Of a stretch of DNA of 64,000 bases, positions 42,553 through 50,805 are shown piece after piece (position 1 is the stretch's first letter; every line of letters begins with the position of its first letter). This DNA comes from CAVQBJ01 sp963724405 (lineage in GTDB: Bacteria > Actinomycetota > Thermoleophilia > Solirubrobacterales > Solirubrobacteraceae), in NCBI GenBank assembly GCA_963724405.1, contig CAVRUQ010000003.1, positions 62,001 to 126,000 of the forward strand. The letters run 5' to 3'. The notes under the pieces are model-generated. The model did not search any database. It worked only from the letters and a program-made list of their open reading frames with translations, and was not told the origin of the DNA. The position numbers and the translations under genes are program-made.

Positions 42553-44214
42553 TCACCGGAGTGGCGGTGGCCTTGAGTCAATGGGCCGGACTCGCCACAC
42601 ATCCTGAGCAAGGCTCTCCGACGGTCTGGACTCGGTACGCCCGCCACTTCGCGCCCGCCAGGAGATCGACTCGATCCGTGGCGCTCGCTGCTCGACGCCC
42701 GCGGCCGACATCACGAGCCCTCCGCGGCGGCGGCGACGGTTGCGGGCTCGAGCCTGGCGGCCTGCGGGCCGGGGCCTGGCGGCAAGCAGCACCAGCCCGA
42801 CGATTCCGCCGGCCAGCGAGATCGCGGCGATCACCCATGACGCGCGCTGGTAGGCGGTCAGCGTTTGTTCCGGCGAGTGGGGAGTGCCGAGCAGGGCGAT
42901 CAGCACGGCCACGCCGATCGCGAGCCCGACCTGGCGCAGCATGTTGATGACCGCCGAGCCGGTCGCGAACGCGCGCGGTGGAAGCTGCGATGTGCCGGTC
43001 GCCATCAGCGTCGGCAGGGTGAGGCCGACGCCGATCCCGGTCAGCAGCATCCCGCCGAGCATCTCCCCGGCGTAGTCGGGGCGCAGACTCATGGCGAGCG
43101 CCCACCAGGCGATGCCGGCGGCGAAAGCCGTCGAGCCGATCGCGGCGACCCGCCCCGCTCCCAGGCGGGCGGTCAGCCGCCCGGCGACCAGGAACGAGAA
43201 CAGCGGCACCATCAGCGGCCCTGGCGCGATCGACAGGCCGGTGGCCAGTGGCGACCAGTGCCAGACCTCCTGCGCCCACAGCACGCGCGAGAGCAGCATC
43301 GCCCCGAACGAGGCCGAGAACAGGATCGCCACGGCCGACGCGCCCGTGAACGGCCGCAGCTTGAACAGCGCCCGGTCGATCAGCGGGTTTCGGTGCCACG
43401 CGGTGTGCGCCGCGAACGCCGCGATCGCGAGGACGGCCACCGCGAGCGTGGCGATCGTCCTGGCGTCGCCCCAGCCCCAAGTGTCGCCTTTGACCAGGCC
43501 GAGTGACAGCAGGCCCACTCCGACGGTGACCAGCAGCGCCGCGACAGCGTTCGGCCGGGATACCTGCTGGCCGGGCACGTGCGGGAGCCGTCGCCAGCCC
43601 ACCACGAGCGCCAACAGACCGATCGGGACGTTGACGAAGAACACCCAGCGCCAGCTCGCCTCGACCAGCAGCCCGCCGACCACCGGGCCAAGCGCCGCGG
43701 CCAGCCCACCCACCGCGGTCCACGTGCGCACGGCGCCATGCCGGCGCTCCGGCGGAAAGCTCGCCAGGATCAGTCCCAGCGAGGTCGGTGTCAGCAGCGC
43801 CGCTCCGGCGGCCTGCACGACACGAAAGCCGACCAGCATGGGCAGGCTGCTCGCGGCTGCGCAGGCCGCGGAGGCGGCGACGAACAGCGCCACCCCGAGC
43901 AGGAAGCCCCGCTCGCGGCGATAGCGCTCGGCGAGTCGCCCGAACAAGACGAGCAGCGCCGCGTACACGATCGCGTAGGCGTTCAAGACCCATGAGAGGT
44001 CACCGAGACCGCCGCCCCGCAGATGGAAGTCCCTGCCCATCTGGGGCAACGCGACGTTGACGATGAACAGATCGAGGCTTGCGAGCACCACGCCCGCGCA
44101 CACGATCAACAGCACCAGCCCGGGAGAAGCCTGCTGGCGCGAGACGGCGGCATCACCGCCCACCGCGTGGGAAACCCGACCGATGGTCTGGCGTACCGTC
44201 GCTTGCGAGGCCAT
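42553..44214 (-). CDS. DHA2-family MFS drug efflux transporter (EmrB/QacA type)
   Basis: 553-residue, 14-helix major facilitator of the drug:H+ antiporter-2 type. Helix 1 motif LDLFIVNVALPQMGRDFHL, motif A-like FGRLAERYRRERGFL, and motif C in ALGPVVGGLLVEASWRWVFF NVPIG are all present. The last 60 residues are Arg/Ser-rich and cytoplasmic. AAAGGAG lies five bases before the ATG. It is divergently arranged with an HxlR regulator and two inverted repeats between them, so it is probably repressed until a toxic compound is sensed. Confidence 0.93.
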   Translation of the reverse strand: MASQATVRQTIGRVSHAVGGDAAVSRQQASPGLVLLIVCAGVVLASLDLFIVNVALPQMGRDFHLRGGGLGDLSWVLNAYAIVYAALLVLFGRLAERYRRERGFLLGVALFVAASAACAAASSLPMLVGFRVVQAAGAALLTPTSLGLILASFPPERRHGAVRTWTAVGGLAAALGPVVGGLLVEASWRWVFFVNVPIGLLALVVGWRRLPHVPGQQVSRPNAVAALLVTVGVGLLSLGLVKGDTWGWGDARTIATLAVAVLAIAAFAAHTAWHRNPLIDRALFKLRPFTGASAVAILFSASFGAMLLSRVLWAQEVWHWSPLATGLSIAPGPLMVPLFSFLVAGRLTARLGAGRVAAIGSTAFAAGIAWWALAMSLRPDYAGEMLGGMLLTGIGVGLTLPTLMATGTSQLPPRAFATGSAVINMLRQVGLAIGVAVLIALLGTPHSPEQTLTAYQRASWVIAAISLAGGIVGLVLLAARPRPAGRQARARNRRRRRGGLVMSAAGVEQRAPRIESISWRARSGGRTESRPSESLAQDVWRVRPIDSRPPPLR

Positions 44215-44236
44215 CGTTTCTCCTTTCAGGCCGATA

Positions 44237-44251
44237 GTTCTATAACGGAAC
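44237..44251. promoter_or_regulatory. inverted repeat GTTC-N7-GAAC, operator candidate 1
   Basis: Short dyad in the gap between the MFS gene and the HxlR gene, 23 bases from the MFS start codon. HxlR-family dimers bind such dyads to control divergent genes. Confidence 0.45.
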
Positions 44252-44264
44252 CAACCCTACCACC

Positions 44265-44282
44265 TTGCGTTCCATGACGCAA
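44265..44282. promoter_or_regulatory. inverted repeat TTGCG-N8-CGCAA, operator candidate 2
   Basis: Second dyad in the same gap, directly before the -10 box of the HxlR gene. It could mediate autoregulation. Confidence 0.45.
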
Positions 44283-44287
44283 CTAAC

Positions 44288-44299
44288 TATCCTGATGTC
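44288..44299 (+). promoter_or_regulatory. -10 box for leaderless start of HxlR gene
   Basis: TATCCT, six bases, ATG. No Shine-Dalgarno is seen. Same layout as at 4190, 32382 and 59421. Confidence 0.5.
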
Positions 44300-44770
44300 A
44301 TGGATCGCAAGAGCTTTTCCGACATGCACTGCTCCGTCGCCCAGTGCTTAGAGGTCGTGGGCGAGTGGTGGTCGCTACTGATCGTCCGTGACGCATTCCT
44401 CGGGGTCAGGCGCTTTGACGAGTTCCAGTCGCGCCTAGGCATCTCCCGCAACATCCTCAATCAGCGACTCGCCCGTCTCGTCGAGACAGGCGTGCTGACC
44501 AAGGTGCCCTACAGCGAGCACCCACCGAGATTCGAATATCGACTGACCGACAAGGGCCGCGACCTGTGGCCAGTGATCACGGCGATGCGCCAATGGGGCG
44601 ACAAGTACGCCGCGCCGCACGGCCCGCCCCTCCAAGTGATCCATCAGGAGTGCGGTCAGATATCGCAGGCCGAGCTGGTGTGCTCAGCCTGCGGCGAGCC
44701 GATCGGGCACCGGGACGTCGAGGCCGTCCCCGGCCCCGGAGCGGTGGAACCGCTGCTTCGCACGGGCTAG
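44300..44770 (+). CDS. HxlR-family winged-helix transcriptional regulator
   Basis: 156-residue MarR-like regulator: MHCSVAQCLEVVGEWWSLLIVRDAFLG, then RFDEFQSRLGISRNILNQRL (recognition helix) and the wing YSEHPPRFEYRLTDKGRDLWPVI. A C-terminal extension carries two Cys pairs (HQECG and VCSACGEPIGH), likely a small zinc ribbon, seen in a subset of the family. Probable repressor of the divergent efflux gene, responding to electrophiles or drugs. Confidence 0.92.
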   Translation: MDRKSFSDMHCSVAQCLEVVGEWWSLLIVRDAFLGVRRFDEFQSRLGISRNILNQRLARLVETGVLTKVPYSEHPPRFEYRLTDKGRDLWPVITAMRQWGDKYAAPHGPPLQVIHQECGQISQAELVCSACGEPIGHRDVEAVPGPGAVEPLLRTG

Positions 44771-44871
44771 ATGCGTGATTCCACGGCGGGGGCCGTGGTT
44801 GTCGAGGATTTCTGAGCAGCAGGGTCGAAGTCGGCGGTGCTCAATACCGTTCGCCGACCCTGGGGGCCTCG

Positions 44872-45270
44872 ATGGACGCCGACCTCGACCTGCTGCTCAC
44901 GACCGCGTATGTCACGGCCGACGATCTTCTGCCCGAGCGGCAGAACAACGCCGCGCGTCGAGTCACAGACGCCGAGGTCGTCACGCTGTGCGTGGCCCAG
45001 GCGATCATGGGCATCCCGTCTGACCGGCGATTCCTGGCGGTCGCCGCCAAGCGCCTGGGGCATCTGTTCCCCGAGTTGCCCAAACAGCCGCGGGTACTTC
45101 AAACGCCGCCGGCGGCTGGCCGACACCCTGGAGTGGCGCATGGGGATCTTCGCCAGCCAAAGCCCGGGCTTCCAGGACGACCTGCTGCTCATCGACAGCA
45201 CCCCGATCGAATGCGCACGCTCGCGCGAGACGGTCAAACGCTCCGCGCTGCGCCGCCACCGATGGGTCGC
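44872..45270 (+). pseudogene. frameshifted, truncated IS transposase (DDE type, IS982-like)
   Basis: Starts MDADLDLLLTTAYVTADDLL and runs through DAEVVTLCVAQAIMG to LFPELPKQP, then shifts frame by one base. The protein continues as YFKRRRRLADTLEWRMGIFA and FQDDLLLIDSTPIECARSRE, containing the first catalytic Asp (LIDST). It stops matching after RETVKRSAL, so the other catalytic residues are gone. I see no clean terminal inverted repeats. It marks a past insertion between the HxlR gene and the copper cluster. Confidence 0.75.
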
Positions 45271-45325
45271 TACTGGCGGCCAGTGTGGCTCACGCGATCG
45301 CTGGATGCGCGCTAGGGTGCCGGTC

Positions 45326-45664
45326 ATGCTTGGCCGCCATGTGTCGTGCCGCTTGGTCCCGCGCTGTGTGTTGGTTCTGGCTGCGCTGGTGGCGCTCGCC
45401 GCGGTGATGCGTGTGGGCTCTCTCGCTGAGGGCGTGTTGTATCTCGCTCCGGCGCTGCTCGTAGCCGTGGTCCTCGTCGCTCGTCGATATCCCGGCGAGC
45501 GTCTGCTTGCGCGTTGGGCGCGTCGCGGTCCGCGGCGACGGCCGACAGCCGTGCCGCGCTGCTTGACGCCGGGCCGAGTGGGCCTGGCGGCGCTTCCACG
45601 CGGCGGCCTGTTGATGGCGTTTGCGTTGGCGGTGCGTCCTCCGCCAGCAGTCGCGCTGAGCTAG
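45326..45664 (+). CDS. small membrane protein, paralogue of the one at 47638
   Basis: 112-residue protein with two close hydrophobic helices (CVLVLAALVALAAVMRVGSL, VLYLAPALLVAVVLVARRYPGERLL), then a basic stretch and a final weak hydrophobic segment. The phrase ARRYPGERLLARWARRGPRRR resembles CGRYPGGRLVEALATRAVRR in the second paralogue, downstream of copCD. The family is unknown. The pair brackets the CopCD gene, so a role in copper handling is inferred from context only. Confidence 0.65.
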   Translation: MLGRHVSCRLVPRCVLVLAALVALAAVMRVGSLAEGVLYLAPALLVAVVLVARRYPGERLLARWARRGPRRRPTAVPRCLTPGRVGLAALPRGGLLMAFALAVRPPPAVALS

Positions 45665-45733
45665 CCGCCCTCCGTCAGGCGGGCGTGGCTGGCTCGTGTC
45701 GAGCTGCCCTGTTCCCGCCTGTTGGGAGGCGTC

Positions 45734-47641
45734 ATGCATCAACACTCGCCCCTTGTTGGGCGCCACGTGGCGCACGCTGCGACGTTGCGCCGCACCAGTC
45801 GTCCATCGACGGCCAGCGCCGTCGCGCGTCCGCGCGCCCGCAGGCGATTGCGATTGCCGGTGGCGGCGATCTCGGTGGTGATTGCCTGGGGGCTGTGCGC
45901 GGCGCCGTCGGCCTCGGCGCATGCGCAGTTGCTCGGCACCGTGCCGGTTCGCGGCGCCGCGGTCGCGACACAGCCCGCGGAGGTGATCTTCGAGTTCAAT
46001 CAAGCGGTTGGCGGGACGCTCGGCGCGGTCCGCGTCTACGACGCGACAGGCAGCGAGGTCGACAACGGCGACGTGACGCATCCGAGTGGCCGTGAGTCCT
46101 GGATGGGCGTCGGGTTGAAGCCCGGGTTGGCAAGAGGCACCTACATCGCGACCTATCGCGTGATCTCGGCCGACACGCACGTGGTCTACGGCGGCAACGT
46201 GTTCAGCATCGGTGCGCCGAGCTCGAGCTCGGCGGTGACGGTCGGAGCGCTGCTGAGCAAGGAGAAGGTCGGCAGCGTCACGGAGGTCGCGTTCGGCGCG
46301 GTGAAGGGCCTGGACTACGTGTCGATCGCGCTGCTGATCGGCGTCCTCAGCTTCCTGGGATTCGTGTGGCTTCCGGGGCTGCGCGAGCAGGCAGGTAGCG
46401 AGGCGCGCTGGTCACAGGCATCGGAAGCGTTTGCGCGGCGCTGCATGTGGCTGCTGGCGTTCGCGGCGGCGCTGGGGGTGCTCGTCGGCGTGCTTGGGAT
46501 TGCGCTTCAGGGCGCCACCGAGGCCGGGGAGTCGCTGTGGTCATCGCTAAGCGGCCACGTCATCGGCACGGTTCTGGACAGTCGCTTTGGCTGGGTGTGG
46601 GGCACGCGGGCGATCGTGTGGCTCGTGTTCGGCGGGCTGCTGGCCGGCCTGGCGCTGATGCGCCGGCCGGCCGTCCCTGCGCTGCGGACCGTGGCGCTCG
46701 GCGCCGATGGTGTGGCGGTCGTCCCGGCTCCCGCGTCGTGGGTGGTCGTCTTGGCGGTGCTGGCGGCTGCGTATGTGGGAATCACGCCGGCCTTGAGCGG
46801 CCATGCGAGCGTGTCGAGCCCGACCGGCCTGCTGTTCCCGCTGGATGTGGTGCACGTGGTGGCGATGAGCGTCTGGCTGGGCGGGTTGGTCTGTCTGGTG
46901 GGGGTCATGCCGGCAGCGACGCGGCGCCTGGAGCCCGCGGAGCGGACGCGGCTGCTGGCGGGCACGCTCGTGCGGTTCTCGCCGATCGCGCTGGCCTGCG
47001 TGATCGCGCTGCTGGTTAGCGGCGTGGTGCAGGCCTACGTGCACATCCGCACCTGGGACGGGCTGTTTCACAGCGCCTACGGCGTCGCGGTGCTCGTCAA
47101 GTTCGCGCTGCTGATGGTCCTGATCGGCCTCGGCGCGATCAACCGCCAGCGCACGATCCCCGCGCTGCGCCGCGCCGTCAGCGAGTCGCGCTCGCCCGGG
47201 GAGATCGGGGTGCTGCTGCGGCGCACGCTGCGCGCGGAGGTGCTGCTGCTGATCGTGGTGCTCGGCGTCACTTCGGCGCTTGTCGCCTACACCCCGCCGG
47301 TCGACGCCACCGCAGGTCCGTTCTCCACCAACACGACGCTTGGCCCAGCGGAGCTGGAGCTGACCGTGGACCCGTCGCGCGCGGGCTCCAACACGATCCA
47401 TCTGTATCTGATCAATCCCAAGGACGGCAGCCAGTTCACCGCCACCCAGCAACTGCTGGTCACGGCCGGCCTGCCGGCCAAGGGAATCGGTCCGCTGAGC
47501 CTCACCGCCACGCCCGCCGGGCCCGGGCACTACATCGTCGACGCGCAGCTGATCCCGGGTGGCACGTGGACGCTTCAGTTCACCGATCGCGTGTCTGCGT
47601 TTGACGAGTTCCTGCAGAGCGTCAAGGTGCCAATCCGATGA
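45734..47641 (+). CDS. copCD: CopC-CopD fusion copper-resistance/uptake protein
   Basis: 635-residue protein with a signal/anchor helix, then a CopC domain starting at mature HAQLLGTVPVRGAAVATQPA. The N-terminal His after the signal cleavage and the later DTHVVYGG provide the usual Cu(II) ligands. About eight membrane helices of the CopD domain follow (LDYVSIALLIGVLSFLGFVW to VLLLIVVLGVTSALVAYT), including the GHASVSS and HVVAMSVWLGGLV His-bearing motifs, and then an extracytoplasmic C-terminal domain. CopD imports copper delivered by CopC. ATG 45734 has GGGAGG upstream. Its stop overlaps the next gene (ATGA). Confidence 0.93.
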   Translation: MHQHSPLVGRHVAHAATLRRTSRPSTASAVARPRARRRLRLPVAAISVVIAWGLCAAPSASAHAQLLGTVPVRGAAVATQPAEVIFEFNQAVGGTLGAVRVYDATGSEVDNGDVTHPSGRESWMGVGLKPGLARGTYIATYRVISADTHVVYGGNVFSIGAPSSSSAVTVGALLSKEKVGSVTEVAFGAVKGLDYVSIALLIGVLSFLGFVWLPGLREQAGSEARWSQASEAFARRCMWLLAFAAALGVLVGVLGIALQGATEAGESLWSSLSGHVIGTVLDSRFGWVWGTRAIVWLVFGGLLAGLALMRRPAVPALRTVALGADGVAVVPAPASWVVVLAVLAAAYVGITPALSGHASVSSPTGLLFPLDVVHVVAMSVWLGGLVCLVGVMPAATRRLEPAERTRLLAGTLVRFSPIALACVIALLVSGVVQAYVHIRTWDGLFHSAYGVAVLVKFALLMVLIGLGAINRQRTIPALRRAVSESRSPGEIGVLLRRTLRAEVLLLIVVLGVTSALVAYTPPVDATAGPFSTNTTLGPAELELTVDPSRAGSNTIHLYLINPKDGSQFTATQQLLVTAGLPAKGIGPLSLTATPAGPGHYIVDAQLIPGGTWTLQFTDRVSAFDEFLQSVKVPIR

Positions 47642-47964
47642 CCGCCCGCCCGCTCCGGATCGGCGGACTGATGATGGGTGCGCTCGCGCTCGTGCTGCTG
47701 GGGCACCTTCTCTTGCCGCTGCTGCTCGCGATGGCCCCCGCCTGGGTGCTGCTCGCCTTGGCATGGTGCGGGCGCTACCCGGGCGGGCGGCTCGTCGAAG
47801 CACTGGCGACACGAGCCGTAAGACGACGCGCCCGGCCGACGCCCGGTTGCGGACGCCACGAGGCACCGCGGTTGCTCGCGCGTGGCGGCGCCCTGCTCGC
47901 GGCGGCGCTCGCCGGACGCGGACCGCCCCTCGCGCTAGCGCCTGGCCGCTCCGACCGGCGCTGA
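47638..47964 (+). CDS. small membrane protein coupled to copCD
   Basis: 108-residue protein with one or two helices (LMMGALALVLLGHLLLPLLL, MAPAWVLLALAWCGRYPGGR) and an Arg-rich cytoplasmic part. It is similar in layout and in the RYPGxRL phrase to the protein at 45326. Start by ATGA overlap with copCD implies co-translation. The function is unknown, likely tied to copper transport. Confidence 0.7.
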   Translation: MTARPLRIGGLMMGALALVLLGHLLLPLLLAMAPAWVLLALAWCGRYPGGRLVEALATRAVRRRARPTPGCGRHEAPRLLARGGALLAAALAGRGPPLALAPGRSDRR

Positions 47965-48022
47965 CTGCTTGTCCGCTCGCGGCACCCGCCGCCTGAAAAT
48001 CTGACGACGAAAAGAGCGAACC

Positions 48023-48754
48023 GTGAAGAAGCACACCATTGGCCTGCTGGTCGCCCTCGGCGCGCTGCTCGCGCCCGCCATGGCCCAGGCCCACGTCAGC
48101 CTGCATCCGAACACGATCCCGGCCGGGGCGTTCGTGACGCTGAACCTACGCGTTCCCGGCGAGGTGGCAAACGCTCACGTCACCAAGGTCGACACGCTGT
48201 TCCCGCCCGGATTCACCGACGTCAATGTGCAAAACGTGCCCGGATGGGCGATCAGCACCGTCATCCAGAACGTCAACCCGCCGATCCAGACTGACAGTGG
48301 GCCGGTCAACCAGGAGATCTCCCAGGTCGTTTGGACCTGGACCGGGCCGCTCGGTCGCGTGGGTAACAACCAGTTCATCCAGTTCCCGCTCGACATCGCG
48401 ATGCCCAGCAACGGCGTCGGCCAGTCGCTGGCGTTCAAGACGCTCGAGAGCTATAGCGATGGCAGCGTGGCGCACTGGATCGGACCCCCCAGCGCCGACA
48501 TGCCCGCCCCGACGATCAATATCACCCCCAAGGGCGGCCTAATCCAGGACATCGCCGGGGGCGAAGCCGGCCCGACCCCCGGCGAAGTGCCGACGGGGCA
48601 GACCGCCGGCGCGACCAACGCGTCGGTCACCGTCACCAAGTCGACCGGGGCGAGCAAGGGCCTGGGCATCGCCGCGCTGATCATCGGCGCGCTCGGGCTG
48701 ATCGCCGGCCTCGGTGCGCTGGCCAGCACCCGACGCACGCGAGCCGCCGCCTGA
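48023..48754 (+). CDS. ycnI: YcnI family (DUF1775) copper-binding membrane-anchored protein
   Basis: 243-residue protein: signal peptide (TIGLLVALGALLAPAMAQA), then the mature N-terminal His of HVSLHPNTIPAGAFVTLNLR. In YcnI proteins this His binds Cu(II) together with a Glu and a Trp; here EISQVVWTW fits. The DUF1775 beta-sandwich follows, then a Thr/Gly-rich linker and a C-terminal membrane helix (GLGIAALIIGALGLIAGLGA) with a basic stop. GTG start. It lies 58 bases after the small membrane protein in the copper operon. Predicted extracellular copper chaperone for CopCD. Confidence 0.93.
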   Translation: MKKHTIGLLVALGALLAPAMAQAHVSLHPNTIPAGAFVTLNLRVPGEVANAHVTKVDTLFPPGFTDVNVQNVPGWAISTVIQNVNPPIQTDSGPVNQEISQVVWTWTGPLGRVGNNQFIQFPLDIAMPSNGVGQSLAFKTLESYSDGSVAHWIGPPSADMPAPTINITPKGGLIQDIAGGEAGPTPGEVPTGQTAGATNASVTVTKSTGASKGLGIAALIIGALGLIAGLGALASTRRTRAAA

Positions 48755-48758
48755 CGTT

Positions 48759-48799
48759 CCGTGGGTGGGGCGGCACGCGCTCAGCCACCCCACCCACGG
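48759..48799. terminator. hairpin terminator after ycnI
   Basis: Perfect 12-bp stem, arms CCGTGGGTGGGG and CCCCACCCACGG, 17-base loop, starting five bases after the ycnI stop. No T-tract is present. It may be an attenuator, because the next gene follows on the same strand. Confidence 0.7.
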
Positions 48800-48837
48800 T
48801 GCTAACCGGAGCCGTCCCAACGGAAGGAGCTCACGAC

Positions 48838-50307
48838 GTGGACTGGCAGGGTCCCGCACACGCGCGATGCCCACAGCCACGCATCGCCAGCGTCCGCATC
48901 GTGGCGTTCGTCACGACCGCCGTACTGGTGGCAAGCCTTCTGGTGCCGCAGGTCGCGCTGGCGCATGGGCTCGCCGGCAAGCTGGACCTCCCGATCCCCA
49001 AGTGGCTGTTCGCCTGGGCGGCCGCGATCGTGCTGATCGTCTCCTTCGTGACGCTGGCCACCCTCTGGCCGACACCACGGTTGCAGCGCGCGTCGCGCCC
49101 CCGCACCCTCACGCGCCTGCCGAGAATCCTCGATCCGCTCTGTGGGGCGATCGGAGTCGCGCTATTCGGAGTGGTCGTGTACGCCGGCCTTGCCGGCGAG
49201 CAATTCGACGAGTACTCAAACCTCACCCCGACGTTCGTCTTCGTGCTCTTCTGGGTCGGGATCCCGTTCCTGAGCGTCACGCTCGGCGACGTCTTTCGCG
49301 CATTCAATCCGTGGCGTGCGATCGCGCGCGCGACCGCCTGGATCGCCACACACTCCATCATCGGCGAGCTACCGCAACCGATCGCGTACCCGGCCCGCGT
49401 CGGCCGGTGGCCGGCCGCCGCCGGCATCATCGGCTTCGCCTGGCTGGAACTCGTCTACGTCAACCGCACCAGCCCCAGCGCCCTGGCTTACCTCTCACTC
49501 GCCTACGCCGCCCTGCAGCTGACCGGGATGAGCATCTACGGCATTCAAGCCTGGACGAGCAACGCCGACGCGTTCTCGGTGACCTTCGGGCTCTACGCCC
49601 ACATCTCCCCGCTCGTCTGGAAGCGCGACCGCCTCCAGGTCCGCCCGCCGCTGACCGGGCTGACCAATATCGACCTGCGACCCGGGACCGTCGCGCTGCT
49701 CACCGCGATGATCGGCTCCACCACCTTCGACGGCTTCGAGAACGGCGCGCTGTGGCTGCGCGGCATCGAGCCCCACCTGCAAAGCCTGTTCTCCGCGATC
49801 GGCGCCGGCCCCGACGGGGCCATCGAACTCGCCGGCACCGTCGGGCTGCTCGGCGCGTGGCTGTTCATCGCTGTCATCTACCGCCTCGCAGTCCGCGGCA
49901 TCCACACCATCGATCCCCATACCCCGACCCCGATGCTCGCGCTGCGCTTCGTGCACTCGCTGGTGCCGATCTCCTTCGCCTACGTCGCGGCGCACTATTA
50001 CTCCCTGCTGCTCTACGGCACCCAGAGCGCGATCTACCTCGCGTCTGACCCGCTCGGCAACGGCGCGAACCTGTTCGGCACCGCCAGCCTGCAGGTCAAC
50101 TACAACATCGTCTCGCCCGACTCGATCTGGTACGTCCAGATCGCCGCCGTCCTGCTCGGCCACTGCGCCGGACTCGCGCTCGCGCACGACCGCTCCCTTG
50201 TCCTCTACCGACGCCCCCAGGACGCCGTGCGCTCCCAGTACTGGATGCTCGCCGCCATGGTCACCTTCACCAGCCTCGCCCTCTGGCTGCTCTCCGCCGC
50301 CGACTGA
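48838..50307 (+). CDS. multi-pass membrane protein in copper cluster, unknown function
   Basis: 489-residue integral membrane protein with roughly ten to twelve helices, starting after an N-terminal signal-like helix (IVAFVTTAVLVASLLVPQVA, then LAHG as in CopC-like mature ends). Notable conserved-looking blocks are FRAFNPWRAIAR, GFAWLELVYVNRTSPS, TFGLYAHISPL and GSTTFDGFENGALW. No transporter family is recognised with confidence; similar proteins occur next to copC/ycnI genes in Actinobacteria. GTG start with GGAAGGAG eight bases upstream. It may be the terminal membrane partner of the copper system. Confidence 0.75.
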   Translation: MDWQGPAHARCPQPRIASVRIVAFVTTAVLVASLLVPQVALAHGLAGKLDLPIPKWLFAWAAAIVLIVSFVTLATLWPTPRLQRASRPRTLTRLPRILDPLCGAIGVALFGVVVYAGLAGEQFDEYSNLTPTFVFVLFWVGIPFLSVTLGDVFRAFNPWRAIARATAWIATHSIIGELPQPIAYPARVGRWPAAAGIIGFAWLELVYVNRTSPSALAYLSLAYAALQLTGMSIYGIQAWTSNADAFSVTFGLYAHISPLVWKRDRLQVRPPLTGLTNIDLRPGTVALLTAMIGSTTFDGFENGALWLRGIEPHLQSLFSAIGAGPDGAIELAGTVGLLGAWLFIAVIYRLAVRGIHTIDPHTPTPMLALRFVHSLVPISFAYVAAHYYSLLLYGTQSAIYLASDPLGNGANLFGTASLQVNYNIVSPDSIWYVQIAAVLLGHCAGLALAHDRSLVLYRRPQDAVRSQYWMLAAMVTFTSLALWLLSAAD

Positions 50308-50323
50308 CCTACCGGCCGGTGGC

Positions 50324-50348
50324 CTGGCGCAGCGCGCGCGCGCGCCAG
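50324..50348. terminator. hairpin after the membrane protein gene
   Basis: CTGGCGC and GCGCCAG arms around an 11-base GC loop, 16 bases after the stop codon. Short stem without a T-tract; plausible terminator. Confidence 0.4.
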
Positions 50349-50536
50349 CCCTCGAGTTCATCGACCTGCCACTGCTGGAAGCTATGGGTCTGTCAGGGTT
50401 CTTATTGGCTGGGAACCGTGCGCAGCGGTACGGCTTTCGCAACCGGCCAGCAACGGCCGGCAGCGCTTGTGCGTGACCGTCGGCCGCTGTCTCGGTGAAA
50501 GGCTCGCGGGCGGGCGGGTCGGCCCGTGCTCGCGGC

Positions 50537-50805
50537 TCAGTCGTGCAGCACGTCGGGTGGTCCGCTGCGTACTGGGTGCAGGTAGAGACGGTTCGAGGCG
50601 ATCTGTCCGTGCGCGACCGCGAAGACGACGACCCCGCGTACGAGGTGGGGGCGCCCGTCGGTTTGGGTGCCGCGCTGCTCCCATTCGGCCCAGACGGTGT
50701 CGCCGCCGGTCGGGGAGCGCACGATCTCGGCGATCATGTCGGGCACCGCTGCGAGCAGCACCTCCCAGTTGCGCCGGACGTTCTCGCTGCCGATAAACGA
50801 GGCAT
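50537..50805 (-). pseudogene. 5'-truncated NTF2-like (SnoaL) protein
   Basis: Reads FIGSENVRRNWEVLLAAVPD, then VWAEWEQRGTQTDGRPHLVR, then VFAVAHGQIASNRLYLHPVR to a stop. These are the middle and last strands of an NTF2-like fold. The first about 40 residues are missing because the frame runs into the 3' end of the permease gene. Either the permease gene was inserted here, or an internal ATG at 50761 produces a useless 74-residue fragment. Confidence 0.6.

Noticed and set aside
47818..47850. GTAAGA within the small membrane protein gene
   Set aside because: Inside a coding region and no matching -10-like box at the required spacing.
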